13,938 nt of DNA from positions 1-13,938 of the forward strand of contig CALDGT010001291.1 of assembly GCA_937942935.1 (NCBI GenBank), read 5' to 3'. Shown in pieces: positions 8,601 to 13,938 of this stretch. The notes beneath the pieces are model-generated. The model made no database searches and was not told the origin of the DNA. It saw nothing but the letters and a program-made list of their open reading frames with translations. Each line of letters opens with the position of its first letter. Within the stretch, counting starts at the first letter, position 1. Made by a program: the position numbers and the translations under genes. The DNA comes from an uncultured Chloroflexota bacterium (GTDB lineage: Bacteria; Chloroflexota; Anaerolineae; Aggregatilineales; Phototrophicaceae).

Positions 8601-9048
8601 TGCAGGCGAGACGGTTATCGGTTGGGTGCGTGAAGATTTGGTGCGGATTGAAGAAAGTATTGTCACACCAACATTGCCACCTACTTTCACACCGACACCA
8701 ACACCTACGCCCCGTAGCAAAAAATTAGATATTCGGGGCGAAATCCCCCAAAAGGGACAAGAACCCACACCAGAAATTACCCCAGAAGCCACGCCATCGG
8801 CAGAAGTGACAGCCGAAGTCACGCTAGAGGTGGTTATCACCGAAATTCCGTTGCCAACCTTGCCGAATGTTGTGACATTAGATGTGCCAGAACTCAATCT
8901 GAATCGTGAGATTGTGCCGATGGATGTCACAGACCGTCAAGCGCGGTGGGATAGCATGGCGTTGGGGATTTTGGTGGCGGTTGTGGTTATAGCGATGGGG
9001 AATTTATTCAACCTTGTGCGGGTTATCTTCCGCAAACGGAGGCGCTAA
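5683..9048 (+). CDS. Large acidic-tailed membrane scaffold protein with extracellular SH3-like domain
   Basis: The 1121-residue product has an intrinsically disordered, very acidic cytoplasmic tail (about 1-575) carrying Trp motifs (xWL at W9, 25, 101, 130, 144, 374, 463; TGELSW at W48 and W75) and a tandem 14-residue repeat (283-310). A basic patch (KSRRQRQLP) precedes a membrane helix at about 580-597. Outside follows an alpha/beta domain (about 604-810), a Thr/Glu/Val/Pro-rich linker, a bacterial SH3-like domain (about 917-991, with INIRPDPSTNN and GWVREDLVRI), a second Pro/Thr linker and a hydrophobic helix at about 1092-1112 ending in RKRRR. The N-in, C-in topology follows the positive-inside rule. 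SH3b domains often bind cell wall or glycans. GGGAG (5671-5675) is seven bases before the ATG. Function unknown; I infer a scaffold joining cytoplasm and envelope. The gene appears intact. Confidence 0.8.
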   Translation: MTDDKLPPWLSDNSDDSDENDLPDWLKDTDDDSPKSSNRSGVTGELSWMQDDVPSGDDKSKRGRASTGLTGELSWNQSDVPDFMKDVDDSQSSAKEDTPDWLKGDDESDFSSGMSMSASNDDEDDALPDWLTEPSEKESGLPEWLDDATLGDSNPVNIDDFELPEEEEWQGTSAFGNNTDTSTWGDFEGSSDTFTDDEEAEELLGSSAFTDDSWISETETPSIEEDFADLFAQSPVNDFNPSDLPNTGMLLFGEDDFSNEMEEETFDLLGTPSDVDSLLGDEEDFDLFGELSDTPKEDFDLFGEMSDEPETPIADALASDEKFLERFGADADIFADDDVDIDMLLGEEAEEDDPFRQFEPNNATNEPVEDDLSWLNDISNVPFQDTRPEPLFTPETRAKLPKNPPISKPEPELDIENYLASLDDVDVIPSMDLESADLDFENLFEDDEEAVGIKGLSPDAPSWLTDLSAVSAGENSAAAILKAQKDRPAEELPDRLKALRERGFEVQSKPKAETDVLSAIEPTSPVTMSESSASAIATVTLTAGQVQRAELLRTIVGNALEGEESKEKSRRQRQLPVERLFITVLLLVAVLAPFFVNNLRIGSPPPVQFIIGSHQDAFYRSIDSAPLGAYILIATEYGAMSAGELDVATESVIRHVLSRGCTPVIISSDAVGLVRADNLMQDIATENNLIPNLDYVVARYLVTDVVGLRDFSENVGRYLSYDVDGNPTGLKINSLNDFSRVIVISESADNLRLWGEQILPLMNQPFLVVSSYGAAPLAEPYLNTRVSGYLTGYSDAYTYQTMVNRVLMGGDILIPTLPTEEIVITTEPPVIIPTELTAEVTPSAEATTSAESTVSVIEGTEIVTEVAVTEATTELPVEVTTEIVTVTEETPVATSTPTITPTFPPTFTPIPTPTPIVERYAVITASTPINIRPDPSTNNPPVGALRPEERALILNEVTGVDGQQWYNITFLSNAGETVIGWVREDLVRIEESIVTPTLPPTFTPTPTPTPRSKKLDIRGEIPQKGQEPTPEITPEATPSAEVTAEVTLEVVITEIPLPTLPNVVTLDVPELNLNREIVPMDVTDRQARWDSMALGILVAVVVIAMGNLFNLVRVIFRKRRR
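5698..6123 (+). repeat. Series of LPxWL-type Trp motifs in the acidic tail
   Basis: Five short motifs, LPPWL, LPDWL, TPDWL, LPDWL and LPEWL (Trp at residues 9, 25, 101, 130 and 144), sit in Asp/Ser-rich disordered sequence. Looser relatives LSWL (W374) and PSWL (W463) follow downstream. Spacing is irregular, so they look like repeated short linear motifs, that is multiple copies of a docking peptide, and not a folded repeat. Confidence 0.7.
5812..5908 (+). repeat. Direct repeat pair encoding TGELSW
   Basis: GGTGAATTATCGTGGA occurs identically at 5812-5827 and 5893-5908, 81 bases apart and in frame. The encoded pattern is (S)G-[VL]-TGELSW-x-Q-x-D-V-P at residues 40-54 and 67-81. Identical codons in both copies point to a fairly recent internal duplication or to strong conservation of the motif. 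Confidence 0.8.
6529..6612 (+). repeat. Tandem 14-codon duplication (EDFDLFGE)
   Basis: Two adjacent 42-base units, 6529-6570 and 6571-6612, encode EDFDLFGELSDTPK and EDFDLFGEMSDEPE. They differ mainly at the end of each unit. The same acidic/aromatic flavour recurs elsewhere in the tail (EEDFADLFA, DLDFENLFED). Confidence 0.85.
8202..8806 (+). repeat. Repeated Thr/Pro/Glu linker blocks flanking the SH3-like domain
   Basis: CACGCCATCGGCAGAAG is present at 8202-8218 and again at 8790-8806, each starting a T-P-S-A-E-V/A-T block. Between them PTF(T)P-type Pro/Thr runs lie on both sides of the SH3-like domain (about 8368-8430 and 8662-8712). These are the flexible, probably surface-exposed spacers of the scaffold protein. 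Confidence 0.7.
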
Positions 9049-9051
9049 TAT

Positions 9052-9684
9052 ATGGATGATATTGGGCTGATTATCGGCTTTGTATTCACCCTGATGATTT
9101 TTAGTTATCTGCTCGGTGATAATTTTCTGTATCGGCTGGCGGTGTATGTTTTTGTCGGGTTCACCGCAGGATTTATCGCTATTGTCACAGTCGAGAGTGT
9201 GATTATCCCGTGGTTTGATACAACCCTATTTTCTGGTGAAGCCCCGCGCATTGGTTTGGGATTTATCCCGATTGTGCTTGCCTTATTACTCCTATTCAAG
9301 ACGACACAACGGCTTGGGCGCTTGGGGAATTATGGCATGGCGCTCATTATCGGTGTTGGGACGGCGGTTGCATTGGTTGGGGCAATTGTCGGGACAATTA
9401 TCCCGTTCATCCTCGAAACAGCCGAAGTCGGTACACATACCTTGCCAAATGCCATCATTCTATTTGTGGGCGTGGCATGTTCGCTGGTCTATTTTCAATA
9501 TGCCGCCCGCCAAAAGCCCACAGGCGAAATTGTGCGCTCTCGCCCCATACAACTTTTTAGTTTGGTGGGGCAGGGATTTATTGTGGTGACACTTGGCGCG
9601 ATGTATGCCGCCGCCATCCTCACCAGTTTGACCATTTTTACTGACCGTATCCAATACTTGCTCTCGCCGATTTTGGGGGGCTGA
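9052..9684 (+). CDS. Multi-pass membrane protein, function unknown
   Basis: This 210-residue hydrophobic protein is not recognised. Visible helices are about 5-22, 27-51, 66-82, 93-120, 133-149 and 165-203 (the last may be two). The longest polar parts are a probable outer loop around FDTTLFSGEAPR (54-65) and a polar stretch around ARQKPTGEIVRSRP (151-164). Many Gly residues lie in the helices (GFTAGF, GVGTAVALVGAIVG), suggesting tight packing with partners. A strong ribosome site, GGAGG (9038-9042), is nine bases before the ATG, and the start is three bases after the stop of the large scaffold gene. It is a second candidate core membrane subunit of the operon's complex, resembling the 211-residue protein in size and helix number; I cannot show that they are related. 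Confidence 0.7.
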   Translation: MDDIGLIIGFVFTLMIFSYLLGDNFLYRLAVYVFVGFTAGFIAIVTVESVIIPWFDTTLFSGEAPRIGLGFIPIVLALLLLFKTTQRLGRLGNYGMALIIGVGTAVALVGAIVGTIIPFILETAEVGTHTLPNAIILFVGVACSLVYFQYAARQKPTGEIVRSRPIQLFSLVGQGFIVVTLGAMYAAAILTSLTIFTDRIQYLLSPILGG

Positions 9685-9687
9685 CCG

Positions 9688-11700
9688 ATGGTACAAGATG
9701 TAGGCTCAATTCTTGCAGTAGATTTTGGCAGTGTCACCACCCGCGCGGTGTTAATAGATGTCGTGGATGGGGCATATCGGCTCATCGCCCGTGCCGAAGA
9801 ACGCACCACCGATGGTTTTCCCGCTTCTGATTTAGATATTGGGTTAGACCGTGTGCTACGCCAATTGACCGATATTACGGGCAGGCGATTTCGAGATGAT
9901 ACAGGCGCGATGATTTCGCCAGAACGCCCAGACCGCTCTGGGGTGGATTTATTCGCTATCACTGCCAGCTTGGGTAGACCATTACAAGCGGTGATTGTAG
10001 GCTTAGTGCCAGATGTGAGTATCGCTAGCGCCCTCCGCGCCATTGCAGGGACATATATCGAAGTCAATGCCACCCTCACCTTAGATGATAACCGCGACCA
10101 AGAAGAACAACTGAATGCGATTTTACTTAGTTATCCAGATGTGATTTTCTTTGTCGGTGGCACAGAGAGAGGTGCAGAACGCTCGGTATTGCGCCTTGCA
10201 GAGACCATCCGTTTATCCGTGAGCCTTGCCGATAAATCACGCCGTCCGATTGTGATTTATGCAGGTAATAGCGCCCTCCGTGAGCAAATTCAAGACTTAT
10301 TTGGCAAATTGACCACATTTATTGTTGCCGAAAATATTCGCCCATCTTTGCGCGAAGAACGACTCGATTCTGCCCGACTCAAATTAGGTGATGCGTTTAA
10401 TCAGTATAAAGAAAATCGAGATAAAACCTTTGCTACACTCGGTCACATGAGCCAAACTGGGGTGTTGCCCACCGCGCAAGGATTTACTATTCTCGCCGAT
10501 TATTTGGGCAAAACACAATCGGGCGGGATTGCATTGCTCGATATGGGGAGTGCCAATAGCACCTTTGCCTATTCATCGGGCAAGGGCAACCTCATTACCA
10601 GTATTCGCGCCGATTTGGGCTTGGGACATAGCGCCCCAGAATTGATAAAAGAGGTTGGCATAGAAGCTATTCGTGATTGGTTGCCATTCAACATCACCAG
10701 CACCGAATTGCTCAACTATGCTCATAACAAGTCACTGCGCCCTCAGACGATTCCGATGTCCCTGCGTGATTTATATATTGAACATGCTTTTGTACGGGCG
10801 GCGATTCGCGCTATGATAACTCGTGCCAACCCCGAATGGGAAACAACCCCGATGAATGTTGGAAAAGTGGTTGTGGCAGGGGCGGCGCTCACCAAAACAG
10901 GACATTCTGCTTATGATGCGTTGTTGGCGATGGATTGTATTCAATCGGTTGGGGTGGTGAATCTCTATCAAGACCCATTTGCGCTTATCCCAGCGATGGG
11001 GGCAATTGCCCCCTATGCGCCTGATGCGGTTGTGCAATTGCTAGATAATGATAATTTAGTCCGTTTGGGGACTGTATTGATTCCAACAGGCAACCTTCGC
11101 AAAAACCGCACCGCCATGAATATTGTCATTCAAGAAAACGGCGAAAGATTGCGCTATTCTGTAGATGCAGGGCATGTATTTGTTTACCCTGTCCCATTGG
11201 GACAAAGTGTAGAAGTGCGTGTGCGGTGTGCAGGGGGCGTGAATATCAATGGCAAACGCCGATTCAAGATGACCATTGAGGGTGGGGCGATGGGATTGAT
11301 GATAGATGCCCGCCCACGTCCACTCAAATTAGGCGATGTGGCGAATCGTGCCGTGATAATGCCCAAATGGGTACAAGAAGCCACAGGCGACCCATTGCAA
11401 GAAATAGACCCCAAATGGCTTGAATCTGTTGAAGATGTCCAAGAAGTCGCAGAAAAAGCCCGCGATAAACGGCGTGCCGAAATTCGCAAAAAACAAAAGC
11501 CTGCCGCCGATGAAAAAAATAAAAAGGCGACCAAGCAGGCAAAACCCAAAGCAGATAAAGGCAAGGGTAAAAAATCGTCTGGCAAAAATGCGAAGGACGA
11601 ATTTGATGAATTATTGACCGATGAAGCCTTAGAGTCTTTGTTGGATGATGAAGAAGATGCACAAGATGAATTAGGAGCGTTGCGAAATGCTTTATCCTGA
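9688..11700 (+). CDS. GlmL/MutL-like ASKHA-fold ATPase with Lys-rich tail
   Basis: The N-terminus shows the actin/Hsp70-fold phosphate-1 loop, LAVDFGSVTTRAVLIDV (9-25). A phosphate-2-like loop, ALLDMGSANSTFAYS, has D285, G287 and S288, and an adenosine-motif-like segment KVVVAGAALTKTG starts near 393. This set and the overall order match the glutamate mutase L family (PF13941, GlmL/MutL); the family call is from memory. A beta-rich domain (about 455-560) follows, then a Lys/Ala-rich basic stretch (about 590-640) and a sharply acidic end (DELLTDEALESLLDDEEDA). GlmL proteins are thought to act as ATP-dependent helpers for cobalamin-dependent glutamate mutase, but no mutase or B12-binding subunit is in this window. 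The tail beyond about 570 looks like an addition. The gene starts three bases after its neighbour's stop and ends overlapping the next gene by 14 bases. I infer a membrane-associated ATPase energising or organising the complex. Confidence 0.8.
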   Translation: MVQDVGSILAVDFGSVTTRAVLIDVVDGAYRLIARAEERTTDGFPASDLDIGLDRVLRQLTDITGRRFRDDTGAMISPERPDRSGVDLFAITASLGRPLQAVIVGLVPDVSIASALRAIAGTYIEVNATLTLDDNRDQEEQLNAILLSYPDVIFFVGGTERGAERSVLRLAETIRLSVSLADKSRRPIVIYAGNSALREQIQDLFGKLTTFIVAENIRPSLREERLDSARLKLGDAFNQYKENRDKTFATLGHMSQTGVLPTAQGFTILADYLGKTQSGGIALLDMGSANSTFAYSSGKGNLITSIRADLGLGHSAPELIKEVGIEAIRDWLPFNITSTELLNYAHNKSLRPQTIPMSLRDLYIEHAFVRAAIRAMITRANPEWETTPMNVGKVVVAGAALTKTGHSAYDALLAMDCIQSVGVVNLYQDPFALIPAMGAIAPYAPDAVVQLLDNDNLVRLGTVLIPTGNLRKNRTAMNIVIQENGERLRYSVDAGHVFVYPVPLGQSVEVRVRCAGGVNINGKRRFKMTIEGGAMGLMIDARPRPLKLGDVANRAVIMPKWVQEATGDPLQEIDPKWLESVEDVQEVAEKARDKRRAEIRKKQKPAADEKNKKATKQAKPKADKGKGKKSSGKNAKDEFDELLTDEALESLLDDEEDAQDELGALRNALS

Positions 11701-12763
11701 ACAACGGTATCTCTCTGAATTGACAGTCATCCGCCGTGATTGCCGATTGCCAGACGAAGCAGTCGGGACAATTAATGTTACTGAGGGCAAGCGCGTAGAA
11801 GTGCGTGATGTGGTGGCGCATGGGGTTATTCCCTCACGTTATATCATCATTAATGCCATGCAATTTTTTAAGCTCCGTAAACCCGATGCGCTGACTGCTT
11901 TGCTTCAGGTTGAGCAGGGTGATGCGGTGGACGAAAAACAAGTCTTGGCGGGAAAAGATGTTAAACGTGGCAAGCGTTTATTTTCGCCTGTACGTGGGAT
12001 GATTTCGCAAATTGCCGATGGGCGCATTATTGTCCAAGAATTGCCCGAAGTCATTGATATTGAGGCGGGTGTGCGCGGACGGGTGATTAGTGCAGAGGCG
12101 GGGCGGGGCGCTCTGATAGAAGCAGTTGGGGCGCAGGTGCAAGGGGCTTGGGGAAATGGCAAGTTGAGCATTGCCAGTTTGCGGATTGAACCAGAAGCAG
12201 GCATTGAAGGGATTGTGAGTGGCAATACATTAGAGACACGTTATATGGGGTCTGTGTTGCTCACCAGAAAAGCCCTCAATCTGAATACTTTGCGAATTTT
12301 GACCGAACAAAATGTGGCGGGGGTAATTGCCCCTAGCATGGATGCCCATCTGATTCCGCGTGCCACGAAAGTCGAATTCCCAATTTTGCTCACAGAAGGC
12401 TTTGGTAACTTGCGGATGAGTAGCGCAGTGTATCAATTACTCAATCAATTTGAAGGAATTCCCATTACTTTAGACGCATTTTCGGCAAATCGGTGGTCAA
12501 ATCGGCGTCCAGAGGTTATTATTAATGTCAAAATGAGGGAAGGACAAAACCCTGCACGCCCCAATATCATGCTCGGATTTCGGGTTGGGCTTTCGGTCAA
12601 AGTGACCCGCGCCCCATACGAAGGGCAAACTGGGAAAATTGTGGAGTTGCCACCAAACCCTGTTTTATTAGATAATGGCTTGCGTATCTTGTGCGCGAGA
12701 GTAGAATTAACCATAGGTGAAACACTGTTCATCCCACGCGCCAATTTAGAAGTGCTGGGATAG
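11687..12763 (+). CDS. Soluble protein with barrel-sandwich-like and KOW-like segments
   Basis: No membrane helix is seen in these 358 residues. Residues about 76-120 (EQGDAVDEKQVLAG, then LFSPVRGMISQIADGRIIVQE) have the pattern of a biotinyl/lipoyl-like barrel-sandwich hybrid, but without the usual lysine motif for a cofactor. A following stretch (about 128-165, GVRGRVISAEAGRGALIEAV then QGAWGNGK) is Gly-rich and beta-like. Residues about 195-280 are alpha/beta, with VAGVIAPSMDAHLIPRATKV and FPILLTEGFGNLRMSS. The C-terminal part (about 300-358) contains TRAPYEGQTGKIVELP and looks like a KOW/SH3-like beta-barrel. I know no named family for this combination. AGGAG (11673-11677) lies nine bases before the ATG, inside the ATPase gene; the 14-base overlap means tight coupling with the ATPase, so it is probably its direct cytoplasmic partner. 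Confidence 0.7.
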   Translation: MLYPEQRYLSELTVIRRDCRLPDEAVGTINVTEGKRVEVRDVVAHGVIPSRYIIINAMQFFKLRKPDALTALLQVEQGDAVDEKQVLAGKDVKRGKRLFSPVRGMISQIADGRIIVQELPEVIDIEAGVRGRVISAEAGRGALIEAVGAQVQGAWGNGKLSIASLRIEPEAGIEGIVSGNTLETRYMGSVLLTRKALNLNTLRILTEQNVAGVIAPSMDAHLIPRATKVEFPILLTEGFGNLRMSSAVYQLLNQFEGIPITLDAFSANRWSNRRPEVIINVKMREGQNPARPNIMLGFRVGLSVKVTRAPYEGQTGKIVELPPNPVLLDNGLRILCARVELTIGETLFIPRANLEVLG

Positions 12764-12846
12764 CGAATATAGTGAATATTAGATGAACAATGCGTCTCCG
12801 CGTTTGGATGAAACCAATCGCCTGCATTTTCTGAGGAGCGATGCAA

Positions 12847-13842
12847 ATGGGCAATAATGATAGAGACTTTTTTGATTTTGATGACGACCCCTTTGATGAT
12901 GATGGCGATAGCGGGGGGAGTAATGAAACACCGACAAATTTTGGCGGTGGTTCAGATTTCTCGTTTGAAGAAGAAACCACGCAATTCGATGATTTTGATG
13001 AATTTGGTGACTTCGATGAAATAGAAGATGACTTTGCAGTAGAAGATGAAGCACAGGCACAAGAATCTGGTGGACCAAGCCGTACATTCATCATCCTTGC
13101 CGCACTGCTTGTATTGCTCTTTTTGGCGGGTTTGGTGGTGGTGGTCATCTTGGCGACTCGCCCCAGAGGTCCCTCTGCAATTGACCTAACCCGTACCCAA
13201 ATCGCGCTCGAAAATGGTCAGACATTGGTTGCCTTTAACGCTACCAATACTGCTAAGGCGATTGATGTCACCCAGACCTTTGAGGCAGTAGGAACACAAT
13301 CGGTCTTGACCGCTACAGCCAATGCCAATGCTACCCTAGAAGCGGGTACATTGCAGGCAATGAATGCAGAAGAAACCACACAAGCCCAAACCCGAGAGGC
13401 ACTTTCGATTGCAGAAACACAAACTGCTGAATTTCTGCTCACTCAAAATGCGCTCACGCCAACATTCGACTTGAATGCCCAACAAGCAAGTATCCTTGCC
13501 GAAACACAAACCGCGCAGGCAAATAATATCAATGCCACCCTGACCGCGATTGCAGGCACGAGTTTGCCCGAAACAAATAACACGATTGGGGATGTTGCAC
13601 TCACTGCAACCGCGATTGCCAATGCGCTTCGTAACCAACCGACCCAAGAAAATATTACCCCAACAGGCGGGGCAATTGTCTCTCGTACACCCGTCCCAGA
13701 CCCAGATATGCCCGATAGCGGTTTATTTGATGATTTTGCGGGTGGTGGCAGTATGGCGACCCTCGCGCTGATGGCATTTGGGCTAATCGGTATTATCTTT
13801 GGTGCGCGTGTTTTGCGCGAAAGTAATAATCGCAAAAGCTAA
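12847..13842 (+). CDS. Acidic-tailed Thr/Ala-rich stalk protein with two membrane helices
   Basis: The ATG at 12847 (331 residues) is preferred to that at 12841: GAGGAG (12833-12838) is eight bases from the former but only two from the latter. Numbering here is from 12841. Residues 1-80 are acidic and aromatic (FFDFDDDPFDDD, FDDFDEFGDFDEIEDD). A membrane helix spans about 82-107. An outer region of about 180 residues is rich in Thr, Ala, Gln and Asn (TANANATLEA, TQTAEFLLTQNALT, ETQTAQANN), with a roughly heptad-like rhythm suggesting a helical stalk. A short Pro-rich part ends in MPDSG (290-294), a Gly-rich patch, a helix at about 305-323 and RVLRESNNRKS. The ending resembles a sortase-type sorting signal but MPDSG is a poor LPxTG match. 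Both ends are predicted cytoplasmic. Last gene of the operon; the 83-base gap before it (12764-12846) shows nothing clear. Confidence 0.75.
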   Translation: MGNNDRDFFDFDDDPFDDDGDSGGSNETPTNFGGGSDFSFEEETTQFDDFDEFGDFDEIEDDFAVEDEAQAQESGGPSRTFIILAALLVLLFLAGLVVVVILATRPRGPSAIDLTRTQIALENGQTLVAFNATNTAKAIDVTQTFEAVGTQSVLTATANANATLEAGTLQAMNAEETTQAQTREALSIAETQTAEFLLTQNALTPTFDLNAQQASILAETQTAQANNINATLTAIAGTSLPETNNTIGDVALTATAIANALRNQPTQENITPTGGAIVSRTPVPDPDMPDSGLFDDFAGGGSMATLALMAFGLIGIIFGARVLRESNNRKS

Positions 13843-13866
13843 TTTCTCATGAAATAATTATTTTTC

Positions 13867-13897
13867 AAAAGACACAACGCCCAGTTGTGTCTTTTTT
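13867..13897 (+). terminator. Strong intrinsic terminator closing the operon
   Basis: AAAAGACACAAC (13867-13878) pairs perfectly with GTTGTGTCTTTT (13884-13895) around a five-base loop, followed by six T (13892-13897). It lies 25 bases after the stop of the stalk-protein gene. On the other strand the same hairpin is followed by a short T run, so weak bidirectional action is possible. The remaining 41 bases of the window show no gene. Confidence 0.92.
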
Positions 13898-13938
13898 ATT
13901 GTGCAAAGTAAACGAATAAATGTTAAAGAATTTGCTAA

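Larger units (their letters stand above)
3982..13897 (+). other. Predicted eight-gene transcription unit
   Basis: Eight genes on one strand follow a single promoter-like element and end at one strong terminator. Distances from stop to next start are 2, 3, 12, 3, 3, -14 (overlap) and about 83 bases, with no hairpin terminator noticed inside. Co-transcription is therefore likely. Membership combines three multi-pass or two-helix membrane proteins, two acidic-tailed membrane scaffolds, one ASKHA-like ATPase, one soluble partner and one small protein. Confidence 0.75.

Noticed and set aside
8368..8712. Repeated PTFTP/PTPTP coding blocks considered as a CRISPR-like or satellite array
   Set aside because: They are in frame, irregular in spacing and encode Pro/Thr linkers, so they are protein low-complexity and not an array.
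8079..8930. Val/Gly/Ser-rich open frames on the minus strand opposite the Thr/Pro linkers
   Set aside because: These are shadows of repetitive Thr, Pro and Glu codons in the scaffold gene; they have no start signals or recognisable domains.
12766..12780. Short inverted repeat AATAT-AGTGA-ATATT before the last gene
   Set aside because: A five-base A/T stem is too weak to be a terminator, and no T run follows. It does not argue for a break in the operon.
12783..12857. A 24-codon reading frame beginning ATGAACAATGCG that overlaps the start of the stalk-protein gene
   Set aside because: There is no clear ribosome site before it, it is short, and it is out of frame with the following gene. It could be a leader peptide, but the sequence gives no support beyond an open frame.
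13852..13863. Perfect 12-base palindrome AAATAATTATTT just before the final terminator
   Set aside because: It is pure A/T and lies in an AT-rich spacer, so chance is a sufficient explanation; there is no second copy to suggest an operator.

Overview
The window looks like a chromosomal segment of a Chloroflexota bacterium, probably of the Anaerolineae side. This rests on protein style, not on a marker gene. The signs are a GT-C type membrane glycosyltransferase with a beta-sandwich tail, extracellular Pro/Thr linkers of the PTFTPTPTP kind around an SH3-like domain, long Thr/Ala-rich stalks, a MutL/GlmL-like ATPase next to membrane proteins, and a DUF6754-like protein. All convincing genes are on the + strand. 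I saw no tRNA, rRNA, CRISPR array, insertion sequence or phage gene.

Region 1 (start to about 3880) is the end of one transcription unit. It holds the 3' part of a TPR protein, an 826-residue multi-pass GT-C-like membrane protein whose start overlaps it by 20 bases, a Trm112-family protein overlapping that by 8 bases, and a 100-residue two-helix membrane protein. A 14-position hairpin at 3837-3869 ends the unit.

Region 2 (3881-3997) is a short intergenic gap with an extended -10 promoter so close to the next ATG that the mRNA may be leaderless.

Region 3 (3998-13842) is an eight-gene, nearly gapless operon closed by a textbook terminator at 13867-13897. In order it encodes: a 91-residue small protein; a 251-residue DUF6754-like protein with a membrane helix at each end; a 211-residue multi-pass protein; a 1121-residue protein with a huge acidic cytoplasmic tail, two membrane helices and an extracellular alpha/beta plus SH3 region; a 210-residue multi-pass protein; a 670-residue GlmL/MutL-like ASKHA ATPase with a lysine-rich then acidic tail; a 358-residue protein with a barrel-sandwich-like segment and a KOW-like segment; and a 331-residue protein with an acidic cytoplasmic tail and a Thr/Ala-rich extracellular stalk between two helices.

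My interpretation is that region 3 encodes one uncharacterised envelope complex. The actin-fold ATPase would work in the cytoplasm against acidic tails of two bitopic-like scaffold proteins, with the multi-pass proteins as the membrane core. Nothing for cobalamin mutases is nearby, so the automatic name 'glutamate mutase accessory protein' for the ATPase is likely misleading. This is the best candidate for an undescribed system in the window; its function cannot be read from the sequence.
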